DNA of 64,000 nt, taken from NCBI GenBank assembly GCA_964017185.1, contig OZ024876.1:2106001-2170000 (forward strand). Direction: 5' to 3'. The translations under genes and the position numbers were made by a program. This stretch comes from Rugalucina vietnamica (Eukaryota > Mollusca > Bivalvia > Lucinida > Lucinidae). Position 1 is the stretch's first letter; each line of letters begins with the position of its first letter. Below the pieces are notes generated by a model that searched no databases, had not been told where the DNA came from, and saw only the letters and a program-made list of their open reading frames with translations. Positions 33,314-43,600 of the stretch are shown here, one piece after another.

Positions 33314-33548
33314 GAGCCGCATCGTGAGAAAACCGGATTTTTGCCTAGGCGAAAACAAAGGCGCAGATCAGCTTCGCGGTAACCGCGAAGCTGATCAGCG
33401 CCTTTGTTTTCGCTACACGGATAGTATATTTCCTCTTCTTCTTAAATCCGAAATTTCAAACTTCTAGCCTGCTTCTGAGCTTGTACAGCCCGGTTTGTGT
33501 CGGACCTGGTCGGAAATCCCGAAGACCGGTTTTCTCGCGTCGCGGCTC
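33314..33548 (-). mobile_element. Family A MITE
   Basis: Full-length copy with a perfect central hairpin around GCTTCGCGGTAACCGCGAAGC. The flanks do not show a clear duplication. Confidence 0.85.
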
Positions 33549-33791
33549 ATTTTGTGATTGCTCTCGGATAACGCCAATTATCGAGGTACGTTTATTGTTA
33601 TTAACATTTTATAATCGTTTTTTTTCTACGATGCCCTGATACAGCACACATGTATTGTGCATCGAGCACATATTACAAAAAAACTTTCGTCGTAGACTCA
33701 CGTCACAGATTCAGTCGTATGTGTGATCTGTGTAGATTTTTGGTACCGGTGTAGATGACCAAGAGGACGACCAAAAACGGGGAAATAATTT

Positions 33792-34023
33792 GAGCCGCCT
33801 CATGAGAAAACCAACAATGTGGTTTCCGAACAGGTCGGACACAAACCGAGCTGTACAAGCACATAAGATGACTAGAGGCTCGACATTTCGGATTTAGAAA
33901 AGTACTATCCGTGTAGCGAAAACAAAGGCGCTGATCAGCTTCGCGGTCACCGCGAAGCTGATCTGCGTCTTTGTTTTCGCCTATGCAGCCTGAATGATTA
34001 TTGGTTTTCTCATGATGCGGCTC
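33792..34023 (+). mobile_element. Family A MITE just upstream of the EXPERA-like gene
   Basis: Flanked by AATTT on both sides. It ends 17 bp before the ATG at 34041, so it must lie in the 5' UTR or core promoter of that gene. Confidence 0.88.
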
Positions 34024-34040
34024 AATTTTATATTAGCTAG

Positions 34041-34185
34041 ATGGCACCCAGTATGAATGAGATGCCCAAATGGATGGTGTCATGGTTCTACGCCACCGCT
34101 ATAATCTGTACGATAGATGCCACATTCGTTGTTTTCCGACCGCTCACACTGCCAGGGGGAGCATGGTTTAAATTCTTTTATCCAT
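34041..34185 (+). CDS. EXPERA-like gene exon 1
   Basis: ATG at 34041, donor CCAT|GTAAGTACT at 34185/34186, ends phase 1. It encodes the first membrane helix and FRPLTLPGGAWFKFFYP. Confidence 0.82.
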
Positions 34186-37100
34186 GTAAGTACTGTACAT
34201 TCACTTTTGGTTTAAATTCTTTTACCCAAGTACTGGACATGTATTCACTTTCGGTTTAAATTCTTTTACCCATGTAAGTGCTGTACATTTAAGAATTGGC
34301 TTAAATTCTTTTACCTATTTAAGTACTGTACATTCACTTTTGGTTTAACATGTGCATGTACTATAATTTTCAGACAAATGGTATATAACAGTTGACCAGC
34401 GGTACAATGACATCACAGATTCCTACTCCTATACACAGAGCCTGTAAGTTCACTGACAAATTTAGATTTATGAGTCTGTGGTTTTGTACTTTATACAATT
34501 GACTTTTTTTTATTCAGTTTAACGTCCCTTTCAAGATAACTTCAGCTCATACAGTAGTCGGGGAGAAAACGGGAGAACCCCTGTATACGTTTAGCGAAAA
34601 CAAAGGTGATGATCAACTGTGCAGTTACTGCACAGCTGATCTGCGCCTTTGTTTTCGTCATAGGCAAAAGTCCGGTTTTCTCGTGTCGAGGCTCACTTAT
34701 GGTCGTGGCGATATGTGGAAACAGCCTGCCTTCGATTCTTATTTGCGCAGCCATTACATGTATTCTGTGTTATCGGCCAAACGTGGCTCATTTGTTGAAA
34801 TAAGTGATTATTTTGAAGTATTTTCGAAAACATAACATTACATACGTTTTTGTGACTAATCAGGCTATGAAATTGTATTCCACAGGATGAACTATGCAGA
34901 GGTTGTTCTAAATATTGTCACACTGATTTTGGTAAGTACGGAAGCTCATTACGAAAACTTGCCCATGCAATATACAGAGATTTTTTAGCTTTAAAAATTG
35001 AAAATTTTCAGCTGAAAAATTTTGATATTTTTCTTATTTTTGCTCAAAACATAGATTGTGGGTACACGTTAGAACCGCCTCGCCGAGGCGGTTCTAACGA
35101 GTACCCACAATCTATGTTTTGGAGCAAAAATAAGAAAAATAGGTATACCCCTGCATACCCCAGTTTTTGTATATAAAAGTGGGGTTTAAGGGGGTAGACG
35201 CTTCACGGACATGTTTTCCTGATGTCATAACTCAGCCTAAAAAGGTTCAGCCAAAATGGCCGTCAAAGGTTCAGCCAAAATGGCCCAGGTTCGATATGGT
35301 TTCAATATGAACCGCGTCGTGGGAAAACTAACAATGAGGATTTTGTTAGGTTCTACACAAACCGACTAGAGGCTTGAGATTTCGGATTTAAGAAGAAGAG
35401 AAATTGTACAATCCGTGTAGCGAAAACAAAGGTGCTGATCAGCTTGGTGGTAAATACCACGAAGCTGATCTGCGTCATTGTTTTAGCCTATGCAACTTGA
35501 ATTGTTGGTTTTCTCATGATGCGGCTCAATTATGTAGTCTAATACGAACTTATTTGTATCTTTTTTTCAACGAGCATTTTGACGCAACGACAATATGCTG
35601 TAATTATGGGATCAAGCGATCGCGCAAGTAAATACGATTTGGCGCTCATGTCACACCAAAGTCCTGGCATTTACCGTCTCAGTAATAACCTCCCATCTCT
35701 TTCAGCACTATAGGCGATCATGTTACACCAAAGTCATGGCATTTGCCGTCTCAGTAATAACCTCCCATCTCTTTCAGCACTACAGGCGATCATGTCACAC
35801 CAAAGTCATGGCATTTACCATCTCAGTAATAACCTCCCATCTCTTTCAGCACTACAGGCGATCATGTCACACCAAAGTCATGGCATTTACCGTCTCAGTA
35901 ATAACCTCCCATCTCTTTCAGCACTACAGACGATCATGTCACACCAAAGTCATGGCATTTACCGTCTCAGTAACCTCCCATCTCTTTCAGCACTACAGGC
36001 GATCATGTCACACCAAAGTCCTGACATTTACCGTCTCAGTAATGACCTCCCATCTCTTTCAGCACTACAGGCGATCATGTCACACCAAAGTCCTGGCATT
36101 TACCGTCTCTGTAATGACCTCCCATCTCTTTCAGCACTACAGGCGATCATGTCACACCAAAGTCATGGCATTTACCGTCTCTGCAATAACCTCCCATCTC
36201 TTTCAGCACTACAGGCGATCATGTCATACCAAAGTCATGGCATTTACCGTCTCAGTAACCTCCCATCTCTTTCAGCACTATAGGCGATCATGTTACACCA
36301 AAGTCATGGCATTTACCGTCTCAGTAATGACCTCCCATCTCTTTCAGCACTACAGGCGATCATGTCACACCAAAGTCACGGCATTTACCGTCTCAGTAAT
36401 GACCTCCCATCTCTTTCAGCACTACAGGCGATCATGTCACACCAAAGTCATAGCATTTACCGTCTCAATAATAACCTCCCACCTCTTTCAGCACTATAGG
36501 CGATCATGTCACACCAAAGTCCTGGCATTTACCGTCTCAGTAATAACCTCCCATCTCATTCAGCACTACAGACGATCATGTCACACCAAAGTCCTGGCAT
36601 TTACCGTCTCAGTAATGACCTCCCATCTCTTTCAGCACTACAGGCGATCATGTCACACCAAAGTCATGGCATTTACCGTCTCAATAATAACCTCCCATCT
36701 CTTTCAGCTCTACAGGCAATCATGTCACACCAAAGTCCTGGCATTTACCGTCTCAGTAACCTCCCATCTCATTCAGCACTACAAGCGATCATGTCACACC
36801 AAAGTCATGGCATTTACCGTCTCAATAATAACCTCCCATCTCTTTCAGCTCTACAGGCAATCATGTCACACCAAAGTCCTGGCATTTACCGTCTCAGTAA
36901 CCTCCCATCTCTTTCAGCACTATAGGCGATCATGTTACACCAAAGTGATGGCATTTACCGTCTCAATAATAACCTCCCATCTCTTTCAGCACTACAAGCG
37001 ATCATGTCACACCAAAGTCATGGCATTTACCGTCTCGGTAATGACCTTCTGGAAGACTGTGCTCTATATCGCCATGTTCTTTGAACTGGCCGGTGGCAAA

Positions 37101-37322
37101 GACTACCGCCAGGGGAATACCCTGGTACAGGAAATATTCATTGTGTACCTCACCAATGGTGCTTGGATTCTGTTTCCCTACCTCTGCATGGCATCACTGT
37201 GGAAGGGGTTGGCGACGGGAGGTGGCGGTAGTGAGAGGTCGGTTGATAAAGGTTACGTAGAGGTGAAGACGTCACATGGTGTTATGAGAGACCAAGAAGC
37301 TAGGCACCGGAAAGGTGTTTGA
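34041..37322 (+). CDS. EXPERA/emopamil-binding-like membrane protein, four exons, ~197 aa
   Basis: Join 34041-34185, 34374-34443, 34886-34931 and 36990-37322. All borders are GT/AG and all phases agree, giving 197 aa. Four hydrophobic segments are visible: WMVSWFYATAIICTIDATFV, NYAEVVLNIVTLIL with its neighbour, VMTFWKTVLYIAMFFELA, and FIVYLTNGAWILFPYLCMAS. Motifs IDATFVVFRPL, YITVDQRYND and FWKTVLY resemble EXPERA-domain proteins (EBP, TMEM97 relatives), which are ER sterol-isomerase-related or lipid-binding proteins. The exact activity is unknown. The polar C-tail (about 45 residues) is Gly/Ser/Lys-rich. The exon 1 donor and exon 4 acceptor are both embedded in tandem repeats of themselves. 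Confidence 0.8.
34165..34347 (+). repeat. 44-bp tandem repeat containing the exon 1 donor
   Basis: GGTTTAAATTCTTTTA-type starts at 34165, 34209, 34253, 34298 and (partial) 34342. The first is the coding end of exon 1. The donor GTAAGT survives at 34186 and 34274 and is decayed in the other units. Confidence 0.88.
34374..34443 (+). CDS. EXPERA-like gene exon 2
   Basis: Acceptor AATTTTCAG before 34374, donor CCT|GTAAGTT after 34443. It encodes KWYITVDQRYNDITDSYSYT. Confidence 0.82.
34585..34694 (+). mobile_element. Family A MITE fragment in intron 2
   Basis: Central hairpin and right arm only: GCGAAAACAAAGGTGATGAT to CGTGTCGAGGCTC. Confidence 0.75.
34886..34931 (+). CDS. EXPERA-like gene exon 3
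   Basis: Acceptor TATTCCACAG before 34886, donor TTTTG|GTAAGTACG after 34931. Short 46-bp exon encoding MNYAEVVLNIVTLIL, ending in phase 0. Confidence 0.8.
34947..35224 (-). mobile_element. MITE family B in intron 3
   Basis: Inverse of the copy at 31185. It has a near-perfect central palindrome around GAACCGCCTCGCCGAGGCGG. Confidence 0.87.
35309..35527 (+). mobile_element. Family A MITE in intron 3
   Basis: GAACCGCGTCGTGGGAAAAC to GTTTTCTCATGATGCGGCTC. The central hairpin apex is changed to CTTGGTGGTAAATACCACGAAG. Confidence 0.82.
35641..37046 (+). repeat. 69/72-bp tandem array of 3' splice site plus exon start, ~19 copies
   Basis: Each unit holds a branch-point-like TAATAAC or TAATGAC, a pyrimidine tract, CTCTTTCAG, and then coding HYRRSCHTKV and MAFTVSV. 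Unit length is 72 or 69 bp, always a multiple of three. A 3-bp loss (AATAACC to AACC) makes the short units. The first complete acceptor is at 35705 and the last, which I take as the exon 4 border, at 36989. The frame of exon 4 stays open across 35736-37322 without a stop. Confidence 0.93.
36990..37322 (+). CDS. EXPERA-like gene exon 4 (terminal)
   Basis: The last repeat-array acceptor, CCATCTCTTTCAG, is followed by HYKRSCHTKVMAFTVSVMTF and then unique sequence to the TGA at 37322. Phase 0 matches exon 3. Any of about 18 upstream repeat acceptors would give the same frame with extra 23/24-residue repeats. Confidence 0.78.
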   Translation, partial: HYKRSCHTKVMAFTVSVMTFWKTVLYIAMFFELAGGKDYRQGNTLVQEIFIVYLTNGAWILFPYLCMASLWKGLATGGGGSERSVDKGYVEVKTSHGVMRDQEARHRKGV

Positions 37323-38735
37323 TCAGGACTATGTACGATGATGTTTTAAGTTTGTAAAAAGTTCATGTGACACGCTGGTTCTAAATAACATGCAGAACAG
37401 ATACAGTAGTAGGTCATTGCTAAAATTCCGACTTACGATTGAAGTATGTGAAGGGGATCTAGTGTAGTGTCATTTGCGAAAATCTTGCTGCTTAAAGGCC
37501 TAAGTCAGCCTGGCAAGAGATTAATACCTTTATTGAGACAGGTTATACAGGTAGAGAAATGCTACTGTGCAGTTACTGTCATATTTATTGTCTTATCCCC
37601 CAAGACACTACCTGTTTGAATAAAGTGCAATAAAATTAATCACAAGTATGGGCATTTAGGTATTTATGGTTATCTATATTACAAGCAAGCATATTTTAGT
37701 TATTCCATAGGTAGCAGCCACAGCCAATCAAATGCTGCGCGGTAGATGTTAACCCTTTGGTGTCTAGACAAATACTGAGATAAGCTACCTAATTTTGCCT
37801 TTTATAGTCCGCCTATACACGCCAAAGCTAACTTACCAAACTGCATACGCCCGTTATTGCATTCCGGGATCATGAGTTGCCGATTCATATGTATAATTCG
37901 GCAAATAGGTTACTGTATGGGCGTTACCTCATGAATACATTATTGGGTATGGTCTACCTTTGACTTAGGTAAAAGTTAGAAGTATACATTTAAACGATTA
38001 AACTCACGTTACCAGAAAATAAGTTGCAACATTTTTCATCTTGTAAAATGCCTTATGAAGATTAGAATATATTGTTACCTCCCTTTGACCGTTATCCTTT
38101 GTAACTGCGGTGGAGCTTATTGTTATAGCTTGATTGGTCACATTCGCTCACTTTAAATATTTTTTGAGGACAAAGGAATGTTTTCCCTACTTGAACAGAT
38201 GGACTAGCCGACCACGCCCAGATATGAATATTAAAGTTGCCGCCTATACAGTAACCTATTTGCTCAAGTATACATATATGGTTCTATGTTTGACGACTCT
38301 TAGCCGATTGTTTCAATGAATCGCATTTTATTTTGCATAGAACATGGTATAAGCAATGGTTGGTTGGTTGATTCAGGTTTAACGTCCCACCAACAGCTAA
38401 GGTCATATGGAGACGGGACCTCGCAATGGAAGCATGTCACCATTCAGCCACTGATACCCGGTTGGATTGCACTGGTTTGTTGCTTTGCAAAATGATTTTC
38501 AAACAACAGTGTATAATTATTTTGCTTTATTGCTTGTAAAGATAGTTGTTCTAAAAATCTCAAACAATTATATTAGTGTACAATGTGGTTATATATACAT
38601 AGTAAAATTATACAGCTGTATTAATATCAGTACAGTAACACCAACTATAGTAAAATTGATATGGATATGCAACTACCTTGGTCAAAGAGTCCCCACTCAT
38701 GAGTGACCACATATACTCAAAGGTGTCTAAGTAAT
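37323..38735. other. 3' UTR and intergenic; possible TIR element
   Basis: Follows the EXPERA-like stop; AATAAA-like signals are at about 37619 and 37631. GCAAATAGGTTACTGTATGGGC near 37903 and its inverse near 38238 suggest an element of about 350 bp. A family E fragment with TTTAACGTCCCACCAACAGC lies at 38360-38460. Confidence 0.45.
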
Positions 38736-38882
38736 AGTTAGAGTATGGAGGTGAGCTCAATACGAAAATTATAGACCCGGGCACGTGAACTTAAAGCCGA
38801 CCGAGCGCAGCGAGGGAGGCTTTAAGTTCACGTGCCCGGGTCTATAATTTTCGTATTGACCGATACCGACATACTCTAACTG
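38736..38882. repeat. Palindromic MITE with perfect 40-bp inverted arms
   Basis: The arm 38760-38799 (AATACGAAAATTATAGACCC ...) is exactly mirrored at 38820-38859, separated by GACCGAGCGCAGCGAGGGA. Looser outer arms AGTTAGAGTATG and CATACTCTAACT extend it to 38736-38882. Confidence 0.9.
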
Positions 38883-38887
38883 ACTTA

Positions 38888-39801
38888 TATACTAGCTCCT
38901 TTGTTTCGCTATAACAAATGCTACACAGCGAGCCGATTGACCAAACCTTGCGCAGTATGCTTAGACCAATTATATTCTGTTAAAGCGTGTTTTCTCGCGA
39001 CATGAATATTGGCCAAAAATCCCACGGACTAACTGTGAACGATATTTTCTTTCCTCGTGCAGTCATGTCCAAAAATAACTTTCACAGTAGCTTCCCCTTA
39101 AAACGTCGTCGAGGTTATTAAGCGATCAAGATTTAATGCAAATAATTCAATACCATTTAAGTATGATTTTTGTATATCTATATATTGTGCGTAAACTGAT
39201 TTGAAAGTGTAGATCACTTCTACTTGGATCTGTCATAGGCTAATCCCCATGCTGAAATGACAGAGGACCATTTACTGAATTTTACTGAATGCCCGGCTGT
39301 TTATGGGGGAAACAGCTGGTCAAAACTAACTTTGTGAAGTTCGTTCCTACTTCCGTGGTTTCTCATTAACCTCACACTAACCCTAACCTTCTACACTACC
39401 AATGAAACCATGGGGCGAGGAATATTTTCACACAGAAATGTACGTGCAACGGTACGTTTGAAATAATACAATTTTGCCTCATCTGAAAGAATTTCGGATA
39501 CTCAGTAGGAAGACAATTTGTATTTACCTTTACCATGATTTGCTGGGAAAACGTACAATCAGCATAAGCATGAATACAGCGAAAGCATTTTTTGCGGTGC
39601 AGCTGAACCGTTACATAAACTTACTGTTGTGTCTAATATATAACAGCGTACATCTACGGGAGGTTTATAAGTTTCCCGCCAGATATTATCAACCGGTTGA
39701 TAATAAAAAGCGCGAAACTTATCAACCTCCCTCCTAAATTTCCTTTGTTTAGCAGGTCAATACGTTTGTTATAGACCTGTTCGAAACAAAGGAGCCAGTA
39801 T
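38888..39801. mobile_element. 914-bp element with 23-bp inverted termini
   Basis: TATACTAGCTCCTTTGTTTC on the left and GAAACAAAGGAGCCAGTATA on the right are inverted with one mismatch. The flanks are TATA-rich, so the duplication is ambiguous (TA or TATA). The interior has a hairpin near 39655-39730 (GGAGGTTTATAAGTTTCCCG and GCGCGAAACTTATCAACCTC) and no transposase. Confidence 0.7.
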
Positions 39802-39879
39802 ATAAAGCATGTCATCGTGCAAATCTTAATGATTTCTACAAAACAAGGTAACCCGATTGCGAAGAGTGCAGACAGATAT

Positions 39880-40113
39880 GAGCCGCCTCATGGGAAAACC
39901 AACAATCTGCCTAGGCGAAAACAAAGGCGCAGATCAGCTTCGCAGTAACTGCGAAGCTGATCAGCGCCTTTGTTTTCGCTACTCGGATAGTACAATTCCT
40001 CTTCTACTTAAATCCGAAATTTCAAGCTTCTCGCTCTTTTCCGTGACTGTACAGGTCGGTTTGTGTCGGACCTGTTCGGAAACCACATTGTTGGTTTTCC
40101 CACGAGGCGGCTC
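39880..40113 (-). mobile_element. Family A MITE
   Basis: Full-length copy with a perfect central hairpin around GCTTCGCAGTAACTGCGAAGC. It lies downstream of the SLC16-like stop codon. Confidence 0.86.
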
Positions 40114-40549
40114 AACATGCGAGTATGCTTTACAAAATCTTAAAATCATGATTATAGACAAACATTATATGGCTTTTGCACTGTAGATTTTAAGGTATGG
40201 TAAAATATGATGTGCCCCTTGATAAAAACATGTAATGTTAAACAGAGATATGGAATTTGATATGCTAGTTGCCTATCTACACCATCTGTAATACTAATAA
40301 TAGTTATAAAACAATGTTATTTAGCCCACCTCAATGAGGAGACTGTAAAACTGAGCCCCATTGACGAAAAACAATCCCAGGACTAAACACACTGTGTATC
40401 AAGAAAACTAGTCGCCTCTTGATCAAGAAATACATGGATAGGGCTAAACACAACGTGTATTTATTTGTGTTTTGTCCATTATGAGATTCTGTAACATGAC
40501 TGTCCTTTGATGAAAATCGCCCCTAAGCACGGTAAAACACAGTGACAGT
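40114..40549 (-). other. Probable 3' UTR of the SLC16-like gene
   Basis: Non-coding AT-rich sequence downstream of the stop codon on the minus strand. No firm polyadenylation site could be placed. Confidence 0.4.
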
Positions 40550-40691
40550 CTATCTATATTGGTAGTTATAGTAAAATCTCTTCTGGTCGTCCTCTCGTCG
40601 AGTCTCCCGTAGCTCCCCCTCAGTGATGTAGTGGGACTTCCCTCGACGTCTCAAGAGAGGGACATCTTTTTCAAGGTTCATATCCTTCACC
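40550..40691 (-). CDS. SLC16-like exon 9 (terminal)
   Basis: Acceptor TTTCATTTTAG. It encodes a charged C-tail (KDVPLLRRRGKSHYITEGEL) and stops at TAG 40550-40552. Confidence 0.85.
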
Positions 40692-43600
40692 CTAAAATGA
40701 AATGGCAGCATGTATTTTTATCTAATGTACATGTGACACAAGGTCAAGGTCAAACATCATTTAGACCCATGGTCACAGGTGTCGGTATAAACTACTCATT
40801 ACGAAAACAAATCTTTGTTTTGGATCAAAACTTAAATAATTATGTACCCTTCTATCTCCCAGTTTTTAAACTAGATGATAAAAATGAGGTATCATTTGGG
40901 TATACATTTCACGGACGTGCTTTCCTGAAGCTACCATGCAAGTAACACCTTGAATTTTATACAGTTGAAATGTTAGTTTTTGCAATTACTTTGTTTTCGT
41001 TTAACGTCACACCAACAGCTTAGGTTATATTGAGACGGTACCTCGGAGTCAACTCTTAAAAAATGTCTACGTATTTTTAAGACAGCACTTAAATTGGCGT
41101 CAGCCTAACAAACAGCTACAAGTGTTTTGAATGATTATAAGAAACACAAATGAGCCTTTGCATGAGAAAACCAACAATTTGCATATGCGAAAACAGATCA
41201 GCTGTGCAGTAACTGCACAGCTGATCAGCGCCTTTGTTTTCGCCACACGGATAGTACAATTTGTCTTCTACCTGTATCCAAAGTTTCAAGCTTCTTGCTT
41301 TATTCAATAACTGTACAGCCTGGTTTATGTCAGACCTGGTCGGAAGCCCAAATTGTTGGTTTTCTCATGCGCAGGCTCAAATAAAATTGTCATTTTCAAT
41401 GCAATGAAAATCCCCGTCATTCACATGGTGAGATATTCCAAAGGTAGAGGAATAATTAGTCTTCTTCGGTTCTTAAGGACTCGTCACACATATATAATAC
41501 GCGAAAATCTCTCAACGCAGACGTGCGTTTTCGAAAAATAGTATTTGTTCGTTTGATTCATTGCTAAAACGTCCCGGTCAACAGCTATGGTCATGTCGAC
41601 ACGTTGTCAGTTGCAAGGGACGTAAAGCAATAAATCAAACGAACAAGAATTCCATTTTGCAATAAAACGCAAGTCTACGCAAGTTTACGTTTGTGTGACG
41701 AGGCCTTTAATGTTAAACAATGCACTATCTCGATAAGTTTCAAGACAGCCAGAGTACTTTTATGCATTATACTATAACTTACCTGAAGCATCGTTTTACG
41801 TTGATAACAACGACGGCTATTAAACCGGCTAGCAGGAAGGCAGATCCGGCGAAGTAGAACACGTTATCTATGCCGCCCTCCCTCTCATCTAGTGAATCTA
41901 AGATGTACAAGAACAGAAAAATATTAGTTCCGCACATTCTGCTTGGTTCTGGTTTAATGTCACAATCAACAATATTTCAGTCGTGTCGACCCGGACCCAC
42001 CGGTTGTTGTAATTTGAGAAGCTCAAGTCACTATACGGCGGAGGTAGATATCGAAACTACCACTTCTACATCTGGAGTCCTGTATTCCATCAGACTACGA
42101 GGGTTATAAAAGTATTTTATGCTCAACTCAGCTAAGCATAAATTTTAGGCAGTGGCTAGGGATACGGTACCGTATCTGTAGACTATATATAGGAAATGGC
42201 TAAAGGTACGGTATAGATTAAAAATCGATAATATAATATTTTCAGGTGAGTTTTAAGTTGAATCATCGCAAGTATCCGAAATGGCTAAAGGTACGGAAGA
42301 CTAGAGACACAGACTTAAGGAAACAATGCTAATGTATAAAGTTGAGAGATTTCAATTTATTTCTAACCTCGTGGAACGAAATTTTCAATTGTTATATTTG
42401 AGTGTGTGTTTGTGCAATATCACCATTATCTACAATTATTTGACCGACATCAAAGGATATAAAGCCAACTCGCAGTAAGAAAGTTTCTAACGATGCGTGA
42501 AGATAATAACAAGATAATATTAGCCTCAATTAGTTGCTTAACCATCAATACGATGTCCGCGCCTCAATGTGCGAACAACAAACAAGACAGTAATGAAGTG
42601 AAGAATTCTTTCCGTGATTTATGATATAATTTTACGCTTTGTTTACACGTTTTCTTGTTCTTATGATTGTTCTTTATGCGCTTATTTTAAGTTTGAAATC
42701 ATGTCGATCGATTTTTTTCTTGTTGCGTCGAAATGACTGAGATACATGTATGTTCCTTTTTTTAGGAGCTTTTTTTTTATTTAAAAGTTTACAAGCGATT
42801 TTCCATTAAAATCAAGTAATAAATTGCCTAAAACGCAATCGAAATATAACATTTTTATACCAGATCTAATGACCAAGACTAGCCAAACTGCATATACATG
42901 TATATGCATAATTTCCCAAGCAATTAAAAACAATTAACGCTAAGTACTGTTAAGATTATTGTGCATGTGTAAAGCTTGCCCAACCATGAAACTGTGAGAA
43001 AAGTAAGACACCCGTAAATGTTTATTTTTATGATATGTGAATAGTCAACACATATTCGGTTTTTGGAGAATCCTTCATTATGATTCATTGGGAAACTTGC
43101 AATGCTTCAACTTAAAACTCACCTGAAAATATTAAATTATTGATTTTTGATCTATACCGTACCTTTAGCCGGCTACAGATACGGTACCGTATCTCCAGCC
43201 ACCAGGCTAGGGATACGGTACCGTATCCCTAGCCCACAGGCTAAAGATACGGTACCGTATCCCTAGCCACTTCCTAAATTTTAAACTGCTCATAAATACA
43301 AAAGTAGCTCGGATACATTGAAATTTTATTAAATCACCAACACCCATGATAAATGTTTCATGTCCTTAGAAATAAAAGGAAAATGTAAGCAACTAGAAAA
43401 AGTGCCTTGAGAGGCACGTATACCCCCGGCTGGTATATATGAGCCATTGTATCAGAAAACTTGACCAACAGTATGCATATGCGAAAACGAAGGCGCAAGT
43501 ACTGCGAAGCTGATCAACGCCTTTGTTTTCGCGACAATTCCTCTACTTTATAAATCTAAAAATTTCCAGCCTCTAACAATCTTCTATGACTGTTCTGCCC

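Noticed and set aside
35720-36925. Second-frame repetitive proteins (MSHQSHGIYRLSN type)
   Set aside because: Same array as the in-frame splice repeats, but this frame contains stops at several units and does not join exon 4.
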